From the NCBI RefSeq assembly GCF_004353225.1, contig NZ_CP037934.1:682001-746000 (forward strand): a DNA stretch of 64,000 nucleotides. The letters run 5' to 3'. The translations under genes and the position numbers were made by a program. Within the stretch, counting starts at the first letter, position 1; the number at the start of each line of letters is the position of its first letter. Below the pieces are notes generated by a model. It searched no databases. It had not been told where the DNA came from and worked only from the letters and a program-made list of their open reading frames with translations. Below, one piece after another: positions 37,401 to 51,300 of this stretch. This DNA is from Marinobacter sp. JH2. Lineage in GTDB: Bacteria; Pseudomonadota; Gammaproteobacteria; Pseudomonadales; Oleiphilaceae.

Positions 37401-38386
37401 TTGCCGGTGAAAGCGTCATTGATGAAGCGCGTGCAGATTTGCAGCGTTTGTGGGCCGAGACCAGCTATCAGATTCAATCGTTGCGCGACAACGCGGATTG
37501 CGCCAAGGAAGAATTTGAGAATCTACTCGACACAGATGATCCGGGTCTGAACGTTGATCTGACATTTGATATTAATGAAGACATAGCTGCGCCGTTTATC
37601 AATTCGGGAGCTCGCCCAAAAGTAGCTGTTCTACGGGAGCAAGGCGTTAACGGTCAGATCGAGATGGCTGCTGCATTTGACCGCGCGGGCTTTGAAGCGG
37701 TTGACGTGCACATGAGTGACCTGTTGTCGGGGCGAATTTCACTCGAAAGCTTCCAGAGCTTGGTTGCGTGTGGTGGGTTCTCCTACGGCGACGTGTTGGG
37801 TGCTGGTGAAGGCTGGGCTAAATCTATTCTGTTTAATGACCGTGTTCGCGATCAGTTTGCCAGCTTCTTCAATCGCGAAGATACCCTGGCGCTGGGTGTG
37901 TGTAATGGTTGTCAGATGTTGTCTAATCTGCACGAGCTCATTCCGGGTAGTGAAGGCTGGCCTCGCTTCGTGCGGAATCAGTCTGAGCAGTTCGAGGCAC
38001 GCTTGGTAATGGCAGAGGTGGCACCCTCTCCATCTGCGTTCCTGGATGGCATGGCAGGATCACGTATGCCGATTGCTGTCGCTCACGGTGAAGGCCGCAT
38101 TGAGTTTGCTGATGGGAATACTGCCGATGCTCTCGTTGAGAATAAGTTGGCAGCCCTGCGCTATGTCGATAATCGTGGTGAAGTTACAAACCGCTACCCC
38201 CACAACCCGAATGGGTCTGAAGGCGGTATTACGGGCGTTACAAACCGTGATGGACGCGTGACGATTATGATGCCGCACCCTGAACGTGTATTCCGTGCGG
38301 TACAACATTCGTGGCGGCCAGATGGCTGGCAGGAAGATGGTCCGTGGATTCGCATGTTCCGAAATGCGAGGCGCTGGCTGGGTTGA
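34481..38386 (+). CDS. purL: Phosphoribosylformylglycinamidine synthase PurL
   Basis: This 1301-aa single-chain enzyme makes FGAM from FGAR, ATP and glutamine in purine synthesis. It has the N-terminal PurS-like domain, two AIRS-type halves ([11 protein letters not shown] near 211, [14 protein letters not shown] near 293) and a C-terminal class I glutaminase with nucleophile Cys in GVCNGCQML (about 1141) and the His-Glu pair in [11 protein letters not shown]. Length is typical (1295 in E. coli). It is a single gene with a terminator. purT lies 2.7 kb further on the same strand. Confidence 0.97.
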   Translation: MLELRGAPALSPFRSRKLHSRIQDMVPDVEHVYAEFMHFVDLDDDLSGTEQAILDRLLTYGPSVEVEAQDGVLFLVVPRPGTLSPWSSKATDIARNCGLRQIRRIERGIAFYIRSSNKLGLEQREKIAALLHDRMTQKVFHEMGGAELLFSNEEPRRLGRVPIVSGGRAALVEANARLGLALADDEIDYLVESFIRLERDPTDVELMMFAQANSEHCRHKIFNASWDIDGEAQEKSLFAMIKNTYEMNSEGVLSAYKDNASVIVGSDAGRFYPAPGTGVYSYNREPVHILMKVETHNHPTAIAPFAGAATGSGGEIRDEGATGRGSKPKAGLSGFTVSNLNIPGDEQPWELGYGKPSRIASPLDIMIEGPIGGAAFNNEFGRPNLTGYFRTFEEKVAGAAGEEVRGYHKPIMIAGGMGNIREEDVEKGNIPVGAKLIVLGGPSMLIGLGGGAASSMDSGSSNENLDFASVQRDNPEMERRCQEVIDRCWQLGEQNPICFIHDVGAGGLSNAMPELVKDGGRGGKFELRDIPSDEPGMSPLEIWSNESQERYVIAVAPEDLERFDALCRRERCPYAVIGEATEEHHLELADSYFNDKPVDLPMDVLFGKPPRMHRSVTRASFTKPIFDSSKIDIQDAIRRVLRLPSVGSKGFLITIGDRTITGLVARDQMVGPWQVPVADVAVTAASFDVSAGEAMAMGERTPLAVIDAPASGRMAVGEAITNLAAAPIEKLSNIRLSANWMAAAGHPGEDENLYETVKAVGMELCPALGITIPVGKDSMSMKTTWEEENGEQKSVTSPLSLIVSGFAPVTDVARTLTPQLRTDVGETDLILIDLAAGQNRLGGSALAQVYGQVGAVAPDLDDPEDIKAFFAVIQGLNSDGKLLAYHDRSDGGLFVTLAEMSFAGRAGVSVKLDGLAEDRSQFARELFNEELGAVVQVRREDTEFVLQQFSGAGLGDHTGVIGTLNESDHVELTFAGESVIDEARADLQRLWAETSYQIQSLRDNADCAKEEFENLLDTDDPGLNVDLTFDINEDIAAPFINSGARPKVAVLREQGVNGQIEMAAAFDRAGFEAVDVHMSDLLSGRISLESFQSLVACGGFSYGDVLGAGEGWAKSILFNDRVRDQFASFFNREDTLALGVCNGCQMLSNLHELIPGSEGWPRFVRNQSEQFEARLVMAEVAPSPSAFLDGMAGSRMPIAVAHGEGRIEFADGNTADALVENKLAALRYVDNRGEVTNRYPHNPNGSEGGITGVTNRDGRVTIMMPHPERVFRAVQHSWRPDGWQEDGPWIRMFRNARRWLG

Positions 38387-38412
38387 TATAGACAGGCTCC
38401 GGTCAACGCAAA

Positions 38413-38467
38413 GTCGGCCGGGTAGTACCGTTCCCTAGTAGGAGGTGCTGCCCGGCCGGCTTTTTTT
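38413..38467 (+). terminator. Rho-independent terminator of purL
   Basis: GTCGGCCGGGTAG (38413-38425) pairs with CTGCCCGGCCGGC (38448-38460) as a 13-bp stem with two G-U pairs. Seven T follow (38461-38467). Confidence 0.92.
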
Positions 38468-38532
38468 GTGGTGTAAGTATTTGTTCGTACAATAAATGTA
38501 CTATTTTTTTAAATAATTTTTCAAAAAATGGT

Positions 38533-38548
38533 GGTCAAGGACTTGACC
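38533..38548. promoter_or_regulatory. 16-bp palindrome, operator-like
   Basis: GGTCAAG and CTTGACC are perfect inverted copies separated by GA. The right arm contains TTGACC, which may act as a -35. The symmetry suggests a dimeric regulator; the partner is unknown. Confidence 0.5.
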
Positions 38549-38556
38549 CAGGTTTT

Positions 38557-38565
38557 TTATGCACA
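38557..38565 (+). promoter_or_regulatory. DnaA box (TTATGCACA)
   Basis: The nine bases fit the DnaA box consensus TTWTNCACA exactly. It is in the same orientation as the box at 38747. Confidence 0.55.
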
Positions 38566-38746
38566 TTTTTTAGATTGGGTTGGTGGAACTATGAACAAAC
38601 AAGCGGATATACGTTCACTTTTTGAGCTTGAAGTGTAACTAGTTGAAATATATAAAGTTTGTTGAATGGGCGAATTTCTCGTCAATTTAAGGTGAAGCCA
38701 GTATTCATAGGGGTTTAGAGTAGATTCCCTAATACTTTGCACAGAG

Positions 38747-38755
38747 TTATCCACA
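38747..38755 (+). promoter_or_regulatory. DnaA box (TTATCCACA), with flanking near-matches
   Basis: This is a perfect strong DnaA box. CTTTGCACA at 38735-38743 has one mismatch to the consensus, and TGTGGGTAA at 38761-38769 is a one-mismatch box on the opposite strand. So four candidate boxes lie in about 210 bases. Confidence 0.62.
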
Positions 38756-38818
38756 GAAATTGTGGGTAAGTCTAGAAAGTCTCGATTTGAACAAAACTTG
38801 TACGATTTGAGGTGGCCG

Positions 38819-39130
38819 ATGTTTAAGCTTTGTTACTTTGTACCGGAGAGTCATTTGGAAGCTACCAAGCAGGCAGTCTTTAATGCTGGGGCGGGTAAAA
38901 TCGGCGATTACGATCAGTGTGCATGGCAGTGTAAGGGGCAGGGCCAGTTTTGTCCGTTGGAGGGAAGTGATCCCTTTCTGGGGCAGAAGGGCGAATTGGA
39001 AGTGGTGACCGAGTTTAAGGTCGAACTGGTTTGTGCGGAGGAGAAGATACAGGGGGGCATCGAAGCGTTAAAACAGGCCCACCCGTATGAAGAGCCGGCT
39101 TATGAGGTGCTCCGGCTGGAACTGTTCTGA
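38819..39130 (+). CDS. NIF3/YqfO C-terminal-domain-like small protein
   Basis: This 103-aa protein begins MFKLCYFVPESHLEATKQAV and ends with AHPYEEPAYEVLRLE. It corresponds to the small alpha/beta insert domain of NIF3-like proteins (YqfO/CutA-like fold), here standing alone. No catalytic role is known to me. GAGGTG lies 4 bases before ATG 38819; an in-frame GTG at 38762 would add 19 residues without support. Its 3' end overlaps the convergent Nudix gene by 31 bases. Confidence 0.83.
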   Translation: MFKLCYFVPESHLEATKQAVFNAGAGKIGDYDQCAWQCKGQGQFCPLEGSDPFLGQKGELEVVTEFKVELVCAEEKIQGGIEALKQAHPYEEPAYEVLRLELF

Positions 39131-39678
39131 TTTACACGTTTGGTGCTTGGGGGCCGGATGTCGGTTACGTGCAGGCCATAGTTGCCGGAAGACATCTCCG
39201 AAAGGAAAAGCTCCAATGTCCGTTTTACCGTCGGGAATGAGATTTCGTCCCAAGGAATTTCGTTAGCGGCGAAGAGGCGGGTTTCTAACGACTCCTCGCC
39301 CGCCCCAAAGGTTCCGTCCAAAAGTGTTGCGCGGTAGAACATGTGAACCTGGTTGATATGGGGTACATCAATGATGGAGTACAAACCGTCGATGGTTACG
39401 TTAGCCAGGGCTTCTTCTAGGGTTTCACGAGCAGCTGCTTCGATGGTTGTCTCTGCGTTCTCCATAAATCCCGCGGGTAGCGTCCAGTAACCATAACGAG
39501 GTTCAATCGCTCGTCGGCACAGCAAAATCTTTCCGTCCCATACTGGTACGGTACCCGCAATAATTCTAGGGTTCTGGTAATGGATGGTCTCGCAGCTGAC
39601 GCACACATATCGGTAGCGGTTGTCGCCCGCGGGAATCTTTTGTTCAACCTGTTGGCCGCATGTGCTGCAATACTTCAT
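39100..39678 (-). CDS. Nudix hydrolase with N-terminal zinc ribbon
   Basis: This 192-aa protein has a CSTCG...CVSCE zinc-ribbon-like pair (about 4-32) and then a Nudix box at GFMENAETTIEAAARETLEE. The usual Gly after the EE pair is Ala here (EEALA), as in some members. It hydrolyses a nucleoside-diphosphate-linked substrate that cannot be named. The zinc ribbon resembles NudC, but the protein is shorter. Two adjacent ATGs, 39678 and 39681, are possible starts after GGGGAAA. It diverges from nudL, leaving about 95 bases between them. Confidence 0.85.
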   Translation of the reverse strand: MKYCSTCGQQVEQKIPAGDNRYRYVCVSCETIHYQNPRIIAGTVPVWDGKILLCRRAIEPRYGYWTLPAGFMENAETTIEAAARETLEEALANVTIDGLYSIIDVPHINQVHMFYRATLLDGTFGAGEESLETRLFAANEIPWDEISFPTVKRTLELFLSEMSSGNYGLHVTDIRPPSTKRVNQNSSSRSTS

Positions 39679-39773
39679 CATTTTCCCCGTATACTGAGAG
39701 TTCAACAGTAGCCAGTTTAACCATCGCGGCTGCTTATGTCTCATTCAATGATGTTATCTGGTTGGAGTGCAGA

Positions 39774-40355
39774 GTGCAGGAACTGTTGCAGGAAAAACTG
39801 CTGAATTATGCGCCTAGGCAATTAACTCTGGATTATCCCGAGGCGGGAATACTGGTGCCGATTACCGATAACGTCAGCCATCCCGAGATGGTATTTACTC
39901 TGCGATCGGCAAATCTCAAAACCCATCGAGGGCAAGTGGCCTATCCGGGGGGGAAGCGTGATCCGGAGGATTCGTCACTCGTTGCCACCGCCCTTAGAGA
40001 AACGCATGAAGAGATCGGTTTGCCGCCAGATCGGGTTAACGTGATTGCGCCGCTGAGTCAGGTGGTTTCCCTGCACCGGATTCTTGTCACGCCTTATGTT
40101 GGTGTTGTGCCGGAAGAGCATTCTTATGAGCCTAATCCTGATGAAATAGAAAGTATTTTTCGAGTGCCTATTGAGTTTTTTCTGGAAGACAAGCGGGAGC
40201 GTACCGATGCTCTGGGATTTCAGAACAGCACGTTGTATGTGCCCTGTTATAAGTGGGAGCGTTTCCAGATCTGGGGTCTGTCTGCCATCGTGTTAGTTGA
40301 TTTTTTGAATACCGTTTACGATGCAGGGATCGATATTCTTGAACCGCCACGTTGA
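39774..40355 (+). CDS. nudL: CoA pyrophosphatase (Nudix, NudL type)
   Basis: This 193-aa Nudix protein has the CoA-specific segment [20 protein letters not shown] directly before the Nudix box [10 protein letters not shown]. This is the UPF0035 signature of CoA pyrophosphatases that cleave CoA to phosphopantetheine and 3',5'-ADP. GTG 39774 is preferred because GGAG lies about 6 bases upstream and the length then matches the family; the longer frame overlaps the divergent Nudix gene. It is followed after 17 bases by the carbonic anhydrase-like gene. Confidence 0.86.
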   Translation: MQELLQEKLLNYAPRQLTLDYPEAGILVPITDNVSHPEMVFTLRSANLKTHRGQVAYPGGKRDPEDSSLVATALRETHEEIGLPPDRVNVIAPLSQVVSLHRILVTPYVGVVPEEHSYEPNPDEIESIFRVPIEFFLEDKRERTDALGFQNSTLYVPCYKWERFQIWGLSAIVLVDFLNTVYDAGIDILEPPR

Positions 40356-40372
40356 ACCCGATGGAGGAAGTG

Positions 40373-40906
40373 ATGTTTTACAGTCTTGATGACCGCACAC
40401 CGGAGTATTGTGGGGGCGGGCAGTATGTAGCAGACAACGCTACTGTAATCGGCAGTGTTAAGCTGATGGAAAAATCCAGTGTTTGGTTCAACGTGGTGAT
40501 ACGGGGAGACAATGAACTGATCACCATTGGCCCCGAGTCCAATGTACAAGATGGTTCAGTCTTGCATACTGATCCAGGCATACCGCTTACACTGGGTCGT
40601 GGTGTGACTGTGGGTCATAAGGCGATGCTTCATGGTTGTGAAATCGGTGATTACTCGCTTGTCGGCATTAATGCGGTTGTTTTGAATGGCGCCAAAATTG
40701 GCAAGCATTGTTTGATTGGCGCAAACACCCTGATACCGGAGGGAATGGAAATTCCGGATGGTTCGATGGTAGTCGGTTCCCCCGGGAAGATTCGTCGGGA
40801 GCTGACTGACAACCAGAAAAAGATGTTGGAGATGAGCGCTCTTCATTACGTTCATAATGCGCAGCGCTATCTCGCCAAGTTGAAAGAGGTTGATCTGCAG
40901 TCATGA
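40373..40906 (+). CDS. Gamma-carbonic anhydrase family protein
   Basis: This 177-aa protein is a left-handed beta-helix built from hexapeptide repeats ([44 protein letters not shown]). Metal-ligand His residues are visible in [15 protein letters not shown]. Members such as YrdA and CaiE are often annotated as gamma-carbonic anhydrases, but activity varies. ATG 40373 follows GGAGG by 5 bases; the upstream in-frame TTG is rejected. It overlaps the DUF1289 gene by 4 bases. Confidence 0.88.
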   Translation: MFYSLDDRTPEYCGGGQYVADNATVIGSVKLMEKSSVWFNVVIRGDNELITIGPESNVQDGSVLHTDPGIPLTLGRGVTVGHKAMLHGCEIGDYSLVGINAVVLNGAKIGKHCLIGANTLIPEGMEIPDGSMVVGSPGKIRRELTDNQKKMLEMSALHYVHNAQRYLAKLKEVDLQS

Positions 40907-41085
40907 AGGTTCGAGATAAAGTGCGCTCGCCTTGCGTGTCAGTTTGTGCGTTAAACGATGATGATGTTTGCATTGGCTGTCAGCGAACTGGCGATGAGAT
41001 TCTACGTTGGACCTCAATGACGGATGATGAGCGGCGTCAAGTGCTCAAGAATGTTGCAGAGCGTGAAGAAAAATTTCAAATCTAA
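40903..41085 (+). CDS. DUF1289 family small cysteine-rich protein
   Basis: This 60-aa protein has [20 protein letters not shown], four Cys in the DUF1289 arrangement, suggesting a metal or Fe-S site. [14 protein letters not shown] helix follows. It is full length for the family, whose function is unknown. It overlaps the carbonic anhydrase-like gene by 4 bases, so translation is probably coupled. Confidence 0.9.
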   Translation: MKVRDKVRSPCVSVCALNDDDVCIGCQRTGDEILRWTSMTDDERRQVLKNVAEREEKFQI

Positions 41086-41104
41086 ATGACAGGAAGTACA
41101 CGGG

Positions 41105-42304
41105 ATGACTGTAACCGATGATGTCGTGCGTATCGGCACCCCTCTGACACCGAATGCCACTAGGGTTTTGTTTTGTGGCTCTGGAGAGTTGGGTAAAGAG
41201 GTTGTTATTGAGCTTCAACGCTTCGGCGTGGAGGTGATTGCTGTCGACCGGTATGCGAATGCTCCTGCGATGCAGGTTGCGCACCGTAGTCATGTCGTTG
41301 ATATGTTAGACGGTGCAGCGTTAAGAGAAGTGGTTGAGCTTGAGAAACCCGACCTGATCGTACCGGAGATCGAAGCAATAGCTACAGCAGAATTAGTGAA
41401 GCTGGAGCAAGAAGGATATCGGGTGGTGCCAACAGCGCGAGCGGTACACCTCACTATGAATCGCGAAGGGATTCGCCGTTTGGCTGCCGAAGAGTTGAAA
41501 GTGCCGACATCGCCATACCGTTTCGCGGGTAGTCGCGAAGAATATTTGGCCGCCGTAAAAGAAGTGGGTATGCCCTTGGTGGTTAAGCCGGTTATGAGTT
41601 CGTCTGGTAAAGGGCAGAGTACCGTTAAGGCCGAGAGTGATATCGAGCCTGCTTGGGACTACGCGCAAAGTGGCGGGAGAGCAGGGCGTGGCCGGGTTAT
41701 CGTAGAAGGTTTTGTTGATTTCGATTACGAGATCACTTTATTAACGGTTAAGCACCGAGACGGAATATCGTTCTGTGATCCTATCGGTCATTTGCAGGAA
41801 GATGGCGATTACCGGGAATCCTGGCAACCCCATCCAATGTCGCCTAAGGCCTTTGAGCGTTCCGCGGAAATTGCACGGTCTGTCGTAAACGACCTGGGTG
41901 GGTATGGTATCTATGGTGTGGAGTTGTTCGTTAAAGGTGACGAGGTTTGGTTTTCCGAAGTGTCGCCCCGGCCCCACGATACCGGTTTGGTGACGCTGAT
42001 GTCCCAGGATTTGTCAGAGTTTGCTCTGCATGCAAGAGCTATACTGGGTATGCCGATTCCTGCGATCCGGCAGAAAGGCCCGACCGCATCGGCGGTAATT
42101 CTCCCAGAAGGCGACTCGTCGGCCGTATCGTATAGCGGTTTGGATGAGGCGCTTAGTGAGCCGGACACTCAGTTGCGTCTATTCGGTAAGCCCGAGCTTA
42201 AAGGAAGGAGGCGTATGGGCGTGGCATTGGCGCACGGTTCTACTATTGAGGAAGCTAGGGCGAGAGCAGTTGCTGTAGTCGGGAAAATCAAAGTAGAGGC
42301 TTGA
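41105..42304 (+). CDS. purT: Formate-dependent phosphoribosylglycinamide formyltransferase
   Basis: This 399-aa ATP-grasp enzyme uses formate and ATP to formylate GAR, a folate-independent route for step three of purine synthesis. It has the pre-ATP-grasp [19 protein letters not shown], the ATP-grasp loop [12 protein letters not shown] (about 161-172) and [13 protein letters not shown] near the C-terminus. Length matches the 392 aa of E. coli. It starts 19 bases after DUF1289, in the same run. The rRNA promoters begin 65 bases past its stop. Confidence 0.96.
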   Translation: MTVTDDVVRIGTPLTPNATRVLFCGSGELGKEVVIELQRFGVEVIAVDRYANAPAMQVAHRSHVVDMLDGAALREVVELEKPDLIVPEIEAIATAELVKLEQEGYRVVPTARAVHLTMNREGIRRLAAEELKVPTSPYRFAGSREEYLAAVKEVGMPLVVKPVMSSSGKGQSTVKAESDIEPAWDYAQSGGRAGRGRVIVEGFVDFDYEITLLTVKHRDGISFCDPIGHLQEDGDYRESWQPHPMSPKAFERSAEIARSVVNDLGGYGIYGVELFVKGDEVWFSEVSPRPHDTGLVTLMSQDLSEFALHARAILGMPIPAIRQKGPTASAVILPEGDSSAVSYSGLDEALSEPDTQLRLFGKPELKGRRRMGVALAHGSTIEEARARAVAVVGKIKVEA

Positions 42305-42369
42305 GCGGCGGTATTGAGGGTTTGGTAGAGGGTGGTTTGAAGAAATTTGATAAAGTTTCAGGTCACCCG

Positions 42370-42397
42370 TTGACACCCTCAGGGATGTCTGTAGAAT
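42370..42397 (+). promoter_or_regulatory. rRNA promoter P1
   Basis: TTGACA (42370-42375), 16-base spacer, TAGAAT (42392-42397), then a GCGC-rich discriminator typical of stringently controlled promoters. Confidence 0.85.
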
Positions 42398-42500
42398 GCG
42401 CATCTCGCTTGAGGGGCTAGCCACTAAACACGGTCAGCAACGAAGCGGTAACTGCTTGAAAAATTTGAAGAAAACGTTTTAAAGATTCTTCAAAAAGCGG

Positions 42501-42528
42501 TTGACAAGGTGGCGGTTCAGTGTAGAAT
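42501..42528 (+). promoter_or_regulatory. rRNA promoter P2
   Basis: TTGACA (42501-42506), 16-base spacer, TAGAAT (42523-42528), followed by GCGCCCC. An AT-rich stretch lies directly upstream. Confidence 0.88.
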
Positions 42529-42606
42529 GCGCCCCACGATTTAGCAGTAACGCCGGTGAGTTTTTCGGCCGTTTTCGAAGACGAAAGCAGCGGTTAAAAT
42601 TAACGG

Positions 42607-42634
42607 TTGACAAGGTGATCAAGCGATGTATAAT
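42607..42634 (+). promoter_or_regulatory. rRNA promoter P3
   Basis: TTGACA (42607-42612), 16-base spacer, TATAAT (42629-42634): perfect hexamers, followed by TCGCGG. Confidence 0.9.
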
Positions 42635-42663
42635 TCGCGGCCTTGATTGAGCAGCAGCTCAAA

Positions 42664-42676
42664 CGCTCTTTAAAAA
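42664..42676 (+). promoter_or_regulatory. boxA antitermination site in rRNA leader
   Basis: CGCTCTTTAAAAA resembles the boxA consensus TGCTCTTTAACA bound by NusB/S10. A perfect copy lies in the spacer before 23S at 44836. Confidence 0.75.
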
Positions 42677-42680
42677 GTTG

Positions 42681-42698
42681 ACCAAGTAATTCGTGTGG
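42681..42698 (+). other. Left arm of the 16S precursor processing stem
   Basis: ACCAAGTAATTCGTGTGG is the exact reverse complement of CCACACGAATTACTTGGT at 44373-44390, an 18-bp stem bracketing 16S and a likely RNase III site. Confidence 0.85.
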
Positions 42699-42804
42699 GC
42701 GCTGGCCGAGGTATTTCAGATGCGAAATATCAGGACAGTGACTCGTCGAAAATTGAGTTTTGTCTTGAGCAAGAATTAAGAATCTTCGGATTCTTGTATG
42801 ATTT

Positions 42805-44345
<1,541 letters not shown>

Positions 44346-44457
44346 AACGAAGCTGAATGCTTCGGTCAGAGTCCACACGAATTACTTGGTTAGCGAATAA
44401 AGAGAGCAATTGGGTCTTTCAGGCCCGACTTGGCTTGTTATTGCAACAAGCAAAACC

Positions 44458-44534
<77 letters not shown>

Positions 44535-44653
44535 AAATCGCTCAGCTCAGCGTTATCGAATGACTTGCGTAGCAGGCTACGCGGCGCCATCCGATGCCTC
44601 GATCTGAACGATTTAGTTTTACTCACATAGAGTGAAACGACAATAGCTTAAAT

Positions 44654-44729
44654 GGGGCTATAGCTCAGCTGGGAGAGCGCCTGCCTTGCACGCAGGAGGT
44701 CGGCAGTTCGATCCTGCCTAGCTCCACCA
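44654..44729 (+). tRNA. tRNA-Ala (anticodon UGC)
   Basis: The 76-base cloverleaf has acceptor stem GGGGCTA/TAGCTCC with the alanine identity pair G3-U70, anticodon loop TTGCAC giving UGC, and encoded CCA. It is the second 16S-23S spacer tRNA. Confidence 0.97.
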
Positions 44730-44835
44730 AAATTTTACTGACTAACTTCGGTTAGCAGTGTACAGAAACAAGTGTTTCGATCTAATGACAACGGTCATTC
44801 GTCGAAGTCCTTCTTTCTGATCACTGGGTCAGATT

Positions 44836-44848
44836 TGCTCTTTAACAA
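44836..44848 (+). promoter_or_regulatory. boxA in the 16S-23S spacer
   Basis: TGCTCTTTAACAA is a perfect match to boxA, positioned about 200 bases before 23S as in other gammaproteobacteria. Confidence 0.85.
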
Positions 44849-45046
44849 ATTGGACGAGATAGAACACGAATATTCTTCTCTCATTATCTCCGAGAGAAAA
44901 TATTCAAAGTGATAACGATTTCAAGCGTTATCCGGTGTTGTCGTTGAAGTGGTTGTTATATCGCTTCAAGTGACTGTCTCTTTTTAACTTGCATCAGGCT
45001 TGCCTGGTTCAAGTCTGAATCGAGCACAGTTGTCTTGGGGTTATAT

Positions 45047-47938
<2,892 letters not shown>

Positions 47939-48019
47939 ATAACACCCAAGACAATTGCGGATAACGCACTAAAGAAATCGTATCACGTTCCATCTCGTCC
48001 CCCAGTGATCAAACCGTTT

Positions 48020-48138
48020 TGTCTGACGACCATAGCGGCTTGGAACCACCTGATCCCATCCCGAACTCAGAAGTGAAACAAGCCTGCGCCGATGGTAGTG
48101 TGGCACTTGCCCATGTGAGAGTAGGTCATCGTCAGACT
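48020..48138 (+). rRNA. rrf: 5S ribosomal RNA
   Basis: TGTCTGACGAC at the 5' end pairs with GTCGTCAGAC near the 3' end, and CCCATCCCGAACTCAGAAGTG is the conserved loop region. About 119 bases; the ends are approximate. No further tRNA follows it. Confidence 0.95.
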
Positions 48139-48147
48139 CTTAATACT

Positions 48148-48181
48148 AAAAACCCCAGCTTCGTACGAGGCTGGGGTTTTT
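48148..48181 (+). terminator. Rho-independent terminator of the rRNA operon
   Basis: AAAAACCCCAGC (48148-48159) pairs perfectly with GCTGGGGTTTTT (48170-48181), followed by another T. The stem lies just after 5S. Confidence 0.94.
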
Positions 48182-48356
48182 TCATTTCTGAGTGTCAGTC
48201 ATAAGCCACTTCCAGTGTAAATAACCTCCTAGCCAGCCAGCCAGCCCGCGCTGCTGTTCTGGTGATTCAACGGTAGCGCACCGCCGTCGTCAATGGCGGT
48301 GAACAGGGACAGGGCTTGGCTGTTGCCTAAATCACCTCAGCTGAACCATTCCTCGC

Positions 48357-51300
48357 TTACTGTGTTTGTTTCAGTAGCTTGTTCACCAGTGCTCTTAAAG
48401 CGGCTGGCTTAACGGGTTTATACAGAATCTGATAACCGCGATTAATCGCGTCTTCACGAACTTCTGGTGCCATATACCCGGTAATAAGTATTCCTGGGAT
48501 CTGGGTTCCAAGCTCCGTTCGTACATTGTCCATCGCATCAAGACCGTTCTGGTTGTCATCGAGTTGGTAGTCGGCGAGGATGATATTCGGCTTGCGTCCT
48601 TCTAGTTTTTTTAGCGCCGTTTCCAAGCTCTCCGCAGCCGTAACATCGCACTTCCAGTTACCCAGCAGGGCAACCATGCCTTGCAGAATGGCGGAATCAT
48701 TGTCGATGCAGAGCACGTGCAGACCACCAAGGCTGGCAACGCGCCGTGATACTGGTTGGCTACGGCTTATCTCTGTGTGTGTTTTCTCCGCAGCAGTAAG
48801 AGGGACCGTTATGCCGAAAACGCTGCCTTTCCCCTGTGTTGATAGCACCGTTACCGGGTGATTAAGCATGCCGCTGATACGATCAACGATGGCTAGGCCT
48901 AATCCCAGTCCTTTTTTGTCTTGTCCATGCTGGAACCGACGAAACTCTTCAAAAATGTGGGTTAATTGATCCTCGGACATTCCGGGACCGGTGTCCCAAA
49001 TCTCGATTCTGAGGTAGCCCCTTAGGCGGCGGCACCCCATTAGAATTCGGCCGCTATCGCAATACCTGATCGCATTAGACAGGAAGTTCTGAACCGCCCG
49101 CCTGAGTAGCTTTGCATCAGACCGAACCCAAGCCGAACTGGGCACCACATTGAGTTCCAGACCTTGATCTTTGGCGATAGCAGAAAACTCGGTCGCAAGA
49201 TGGCTCAGAAGATCATTTACCGGAAACACGGTAATGTCGGGTTCCAAGGCGCCCGCATCGAGTTTTGATATGTCCAGCAACGTACTAATGATTTCTTCCG
49301 CAGCGCCCAGGGAGCTGTCGATGTGCTGAATCAGTTCGGACGTTTCGCCGTTTACCGCTTTTCCTGATAGGGCAGAGGTGAATAATCGAGCGGCATTCAG
49401 GGGTTGCAACAAATCGTGGCTGGCTGCGGCCAGAAAACGGGTCTTACTTTGGTTAGCCTGCTCTGCAACGGACTTGGCTTTGAGCATTTGCTCGTTAATT
49501 ACTTGCAGTTCTTGTGTCCGTTCACGAACGCGCTGCTCGAGATAGATATTGGTTTCTTTTAGCGCCTGCTCGGTGCGTCGCATTGGCGTGATGTCTTGGA
49601 AGGTCGTTACATAGCCGCCACCGGGGATGGGGCTGCCATCGATACGTATAACGGTGCCATCCGGGCGTTGACGCTCGTACGACATCGCTTCGCCTGCCCG
49701 CATACTGGCACAGCGGCCCTCGATGATTTCATCAATACGACGAGCGGATAGGTTAGCGTTCATTAAGTTATAGCGTATCAGGTCTTCGACCGGACGACCG
49801 ACCCTTATATAGCCTTTGGGGTAGCTGAAAAGCTCTTGGTAGCGTTGATTCCAGACAACTAATTGTTGCTGGTGATTGACGACCGACACACCCAAACTGA
49901 TGTTTTCTATAGCTGATTGCAGAAGTTCGCGGCTGAAGGTCATCGCCTGGGACGCTTCATCCACGATGCTTACAACGTCTTCAATCTGCATGTCACGGCC
50001 GGTCAGGGTCGATTCAAGTACAACCCTAGCGGTGGATGCCCCAATAACCGAAGCCAGCTGTCGTTCAATGTATTTCCGCAGGTGGGTAGATGCTTCCCTG
50101 TGAGGGTAAAGTCGAATTGCGTTTCGGCGCTCGTAATTATGGAACACGCTTTCCGAGCGTTCCTCCCCCATAAAACGATCCGTCAGTGCCTGAAGGTCAG
50201 ACACCAGCACTTCACCCTGCCAGCTGTGGTTGGCGGGGTTGTCATGTCGGGGATCAAATTCCTGGAAGAATGCGGCAAGCTGAATTTTTTCCCGAATACG
50301 TTGGCGGGTTATCACAGATAACAGTAAATAGGCTGCTGTATTGATTCCTAGACTCCACAGTATGCCGTGGGTCATCTGATCGAGTTCTGAACCAAATAAG
50401 GCTGTTGGCCGTGTCCAGCTCCAACCGAACAGGCCGTTGTTGATTAGTCCATCATCTATCCAGCCTGTAGAAACCAGTGCCGGTAATAGCAGGGTGTAAC
50501 ACCAAACGGAGAAGCCCAGGCCAAGCCCCCAGATAGCGCCTGTCGCATTACCTTGTCGCCATAGAATGCCACCGACTAGAGCGGGGCCGAACTGTGCGGC
50601 GGCGGCGAAAGATAGCAGCCCGAAAGCGGTCAGGCTGTAGTCTTGTCCCGCCATGCGATAAAAACCGTAGGCGGTTAACAAAACGACGAAGATAGCGACG
50701 CGCCGAATGGTTAGTAGCAGGTAGCTCAAGTCCGCTCGACGGTTCATCCTCGGTCTGAAGAATTTTAGAAGCCCGGGCATGATGATTTCGTTGCTTACCA
50801 TCGTGGATATGGCAACCGAGCAGACAATCACCATCGCCGCTGCTGCAGAACCGCCTCCAAGAAAGGCGAGTATCGCAAGCCACTGCTGGCCGGCCATTAT
50901 TGGCAGTTGCAGGATCACAACGTCGGGATTGGTACCCAGGCTGTCTGCATATAAAAGACCTGCTGCGGCAATCGGGATTACGAATGCGGTTGCGATGATC
51001 AAATACACCGGCATAGCCCATCGGGCAACATCGAAGTCTCGATGATCTGCGTTCTCAACCACCATGACGTGGAATTGCCGTGGCAGACAGATAATCGCCA
51101 GCATGGCTACCAGCGTTTGGGTGATGAACGCTGGTGCATCGAAGCTGCCGGTCGTGAGCGTTCCGATTAAGTCTGCATCGGCGGCTTTTTGGAATAAGTC
51201 GCCGAATCCATTAAACAATCCGTAGCCAACGAATAGCCCGACGGCGATGAACGCAACCAATTTAATCAACGATTCGAAGGCAATCGCCTGAATCATGCCT

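Larger units (their letters stand above)
38468..38818. other. AT-rich intergenic region with DnaA-box-like sites
   Basis: No gene is supported in these 351 bases. The left part is unusually AT-rich (runs of 5-7 T or A near 38500-38530). The region also holds a 16-bp palindrome, two consensus DnaA boxes and two near-matches, listed separately. The promoter of the NIF3-like gene must lie here. GAGGTG (38809-38814) is that gene's likely ribosome site. Confidence 0.6.
42305..42804 (+). promoter_or_regulatory. rRNA operon promoter and leader region
   Basis: Three near-consensus promoters in tandem (P1-P3, listed separately) lie in the first 330 bases. AT-rich stretches resembling UP elements precede them (AAATTTGATAAAG near 42342, GAAGAAAACGTTTTAAAG near 42468, GTTAAAATTAACG near 42593). 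The leader after P3 contains a boxA-like site and the left arm of the 16S processing stem. No gene lies here. Confidence 0.85.

Noticed and set aside
38468..38818. A chromosomal replication origin.
   Set aside because: Only two perfect DnaA boxes are present and none of the usual origin neighbours (dnaA, dnaN, gidA, mioC, rpmH). Kept as a DnaA-binding candidate only.
48231..48246. A short AGCC tandem repeat after the rRNA operon.
   Set aside because: Only about three and a half copies of four bases; ordinary low-level repetition without further structure.
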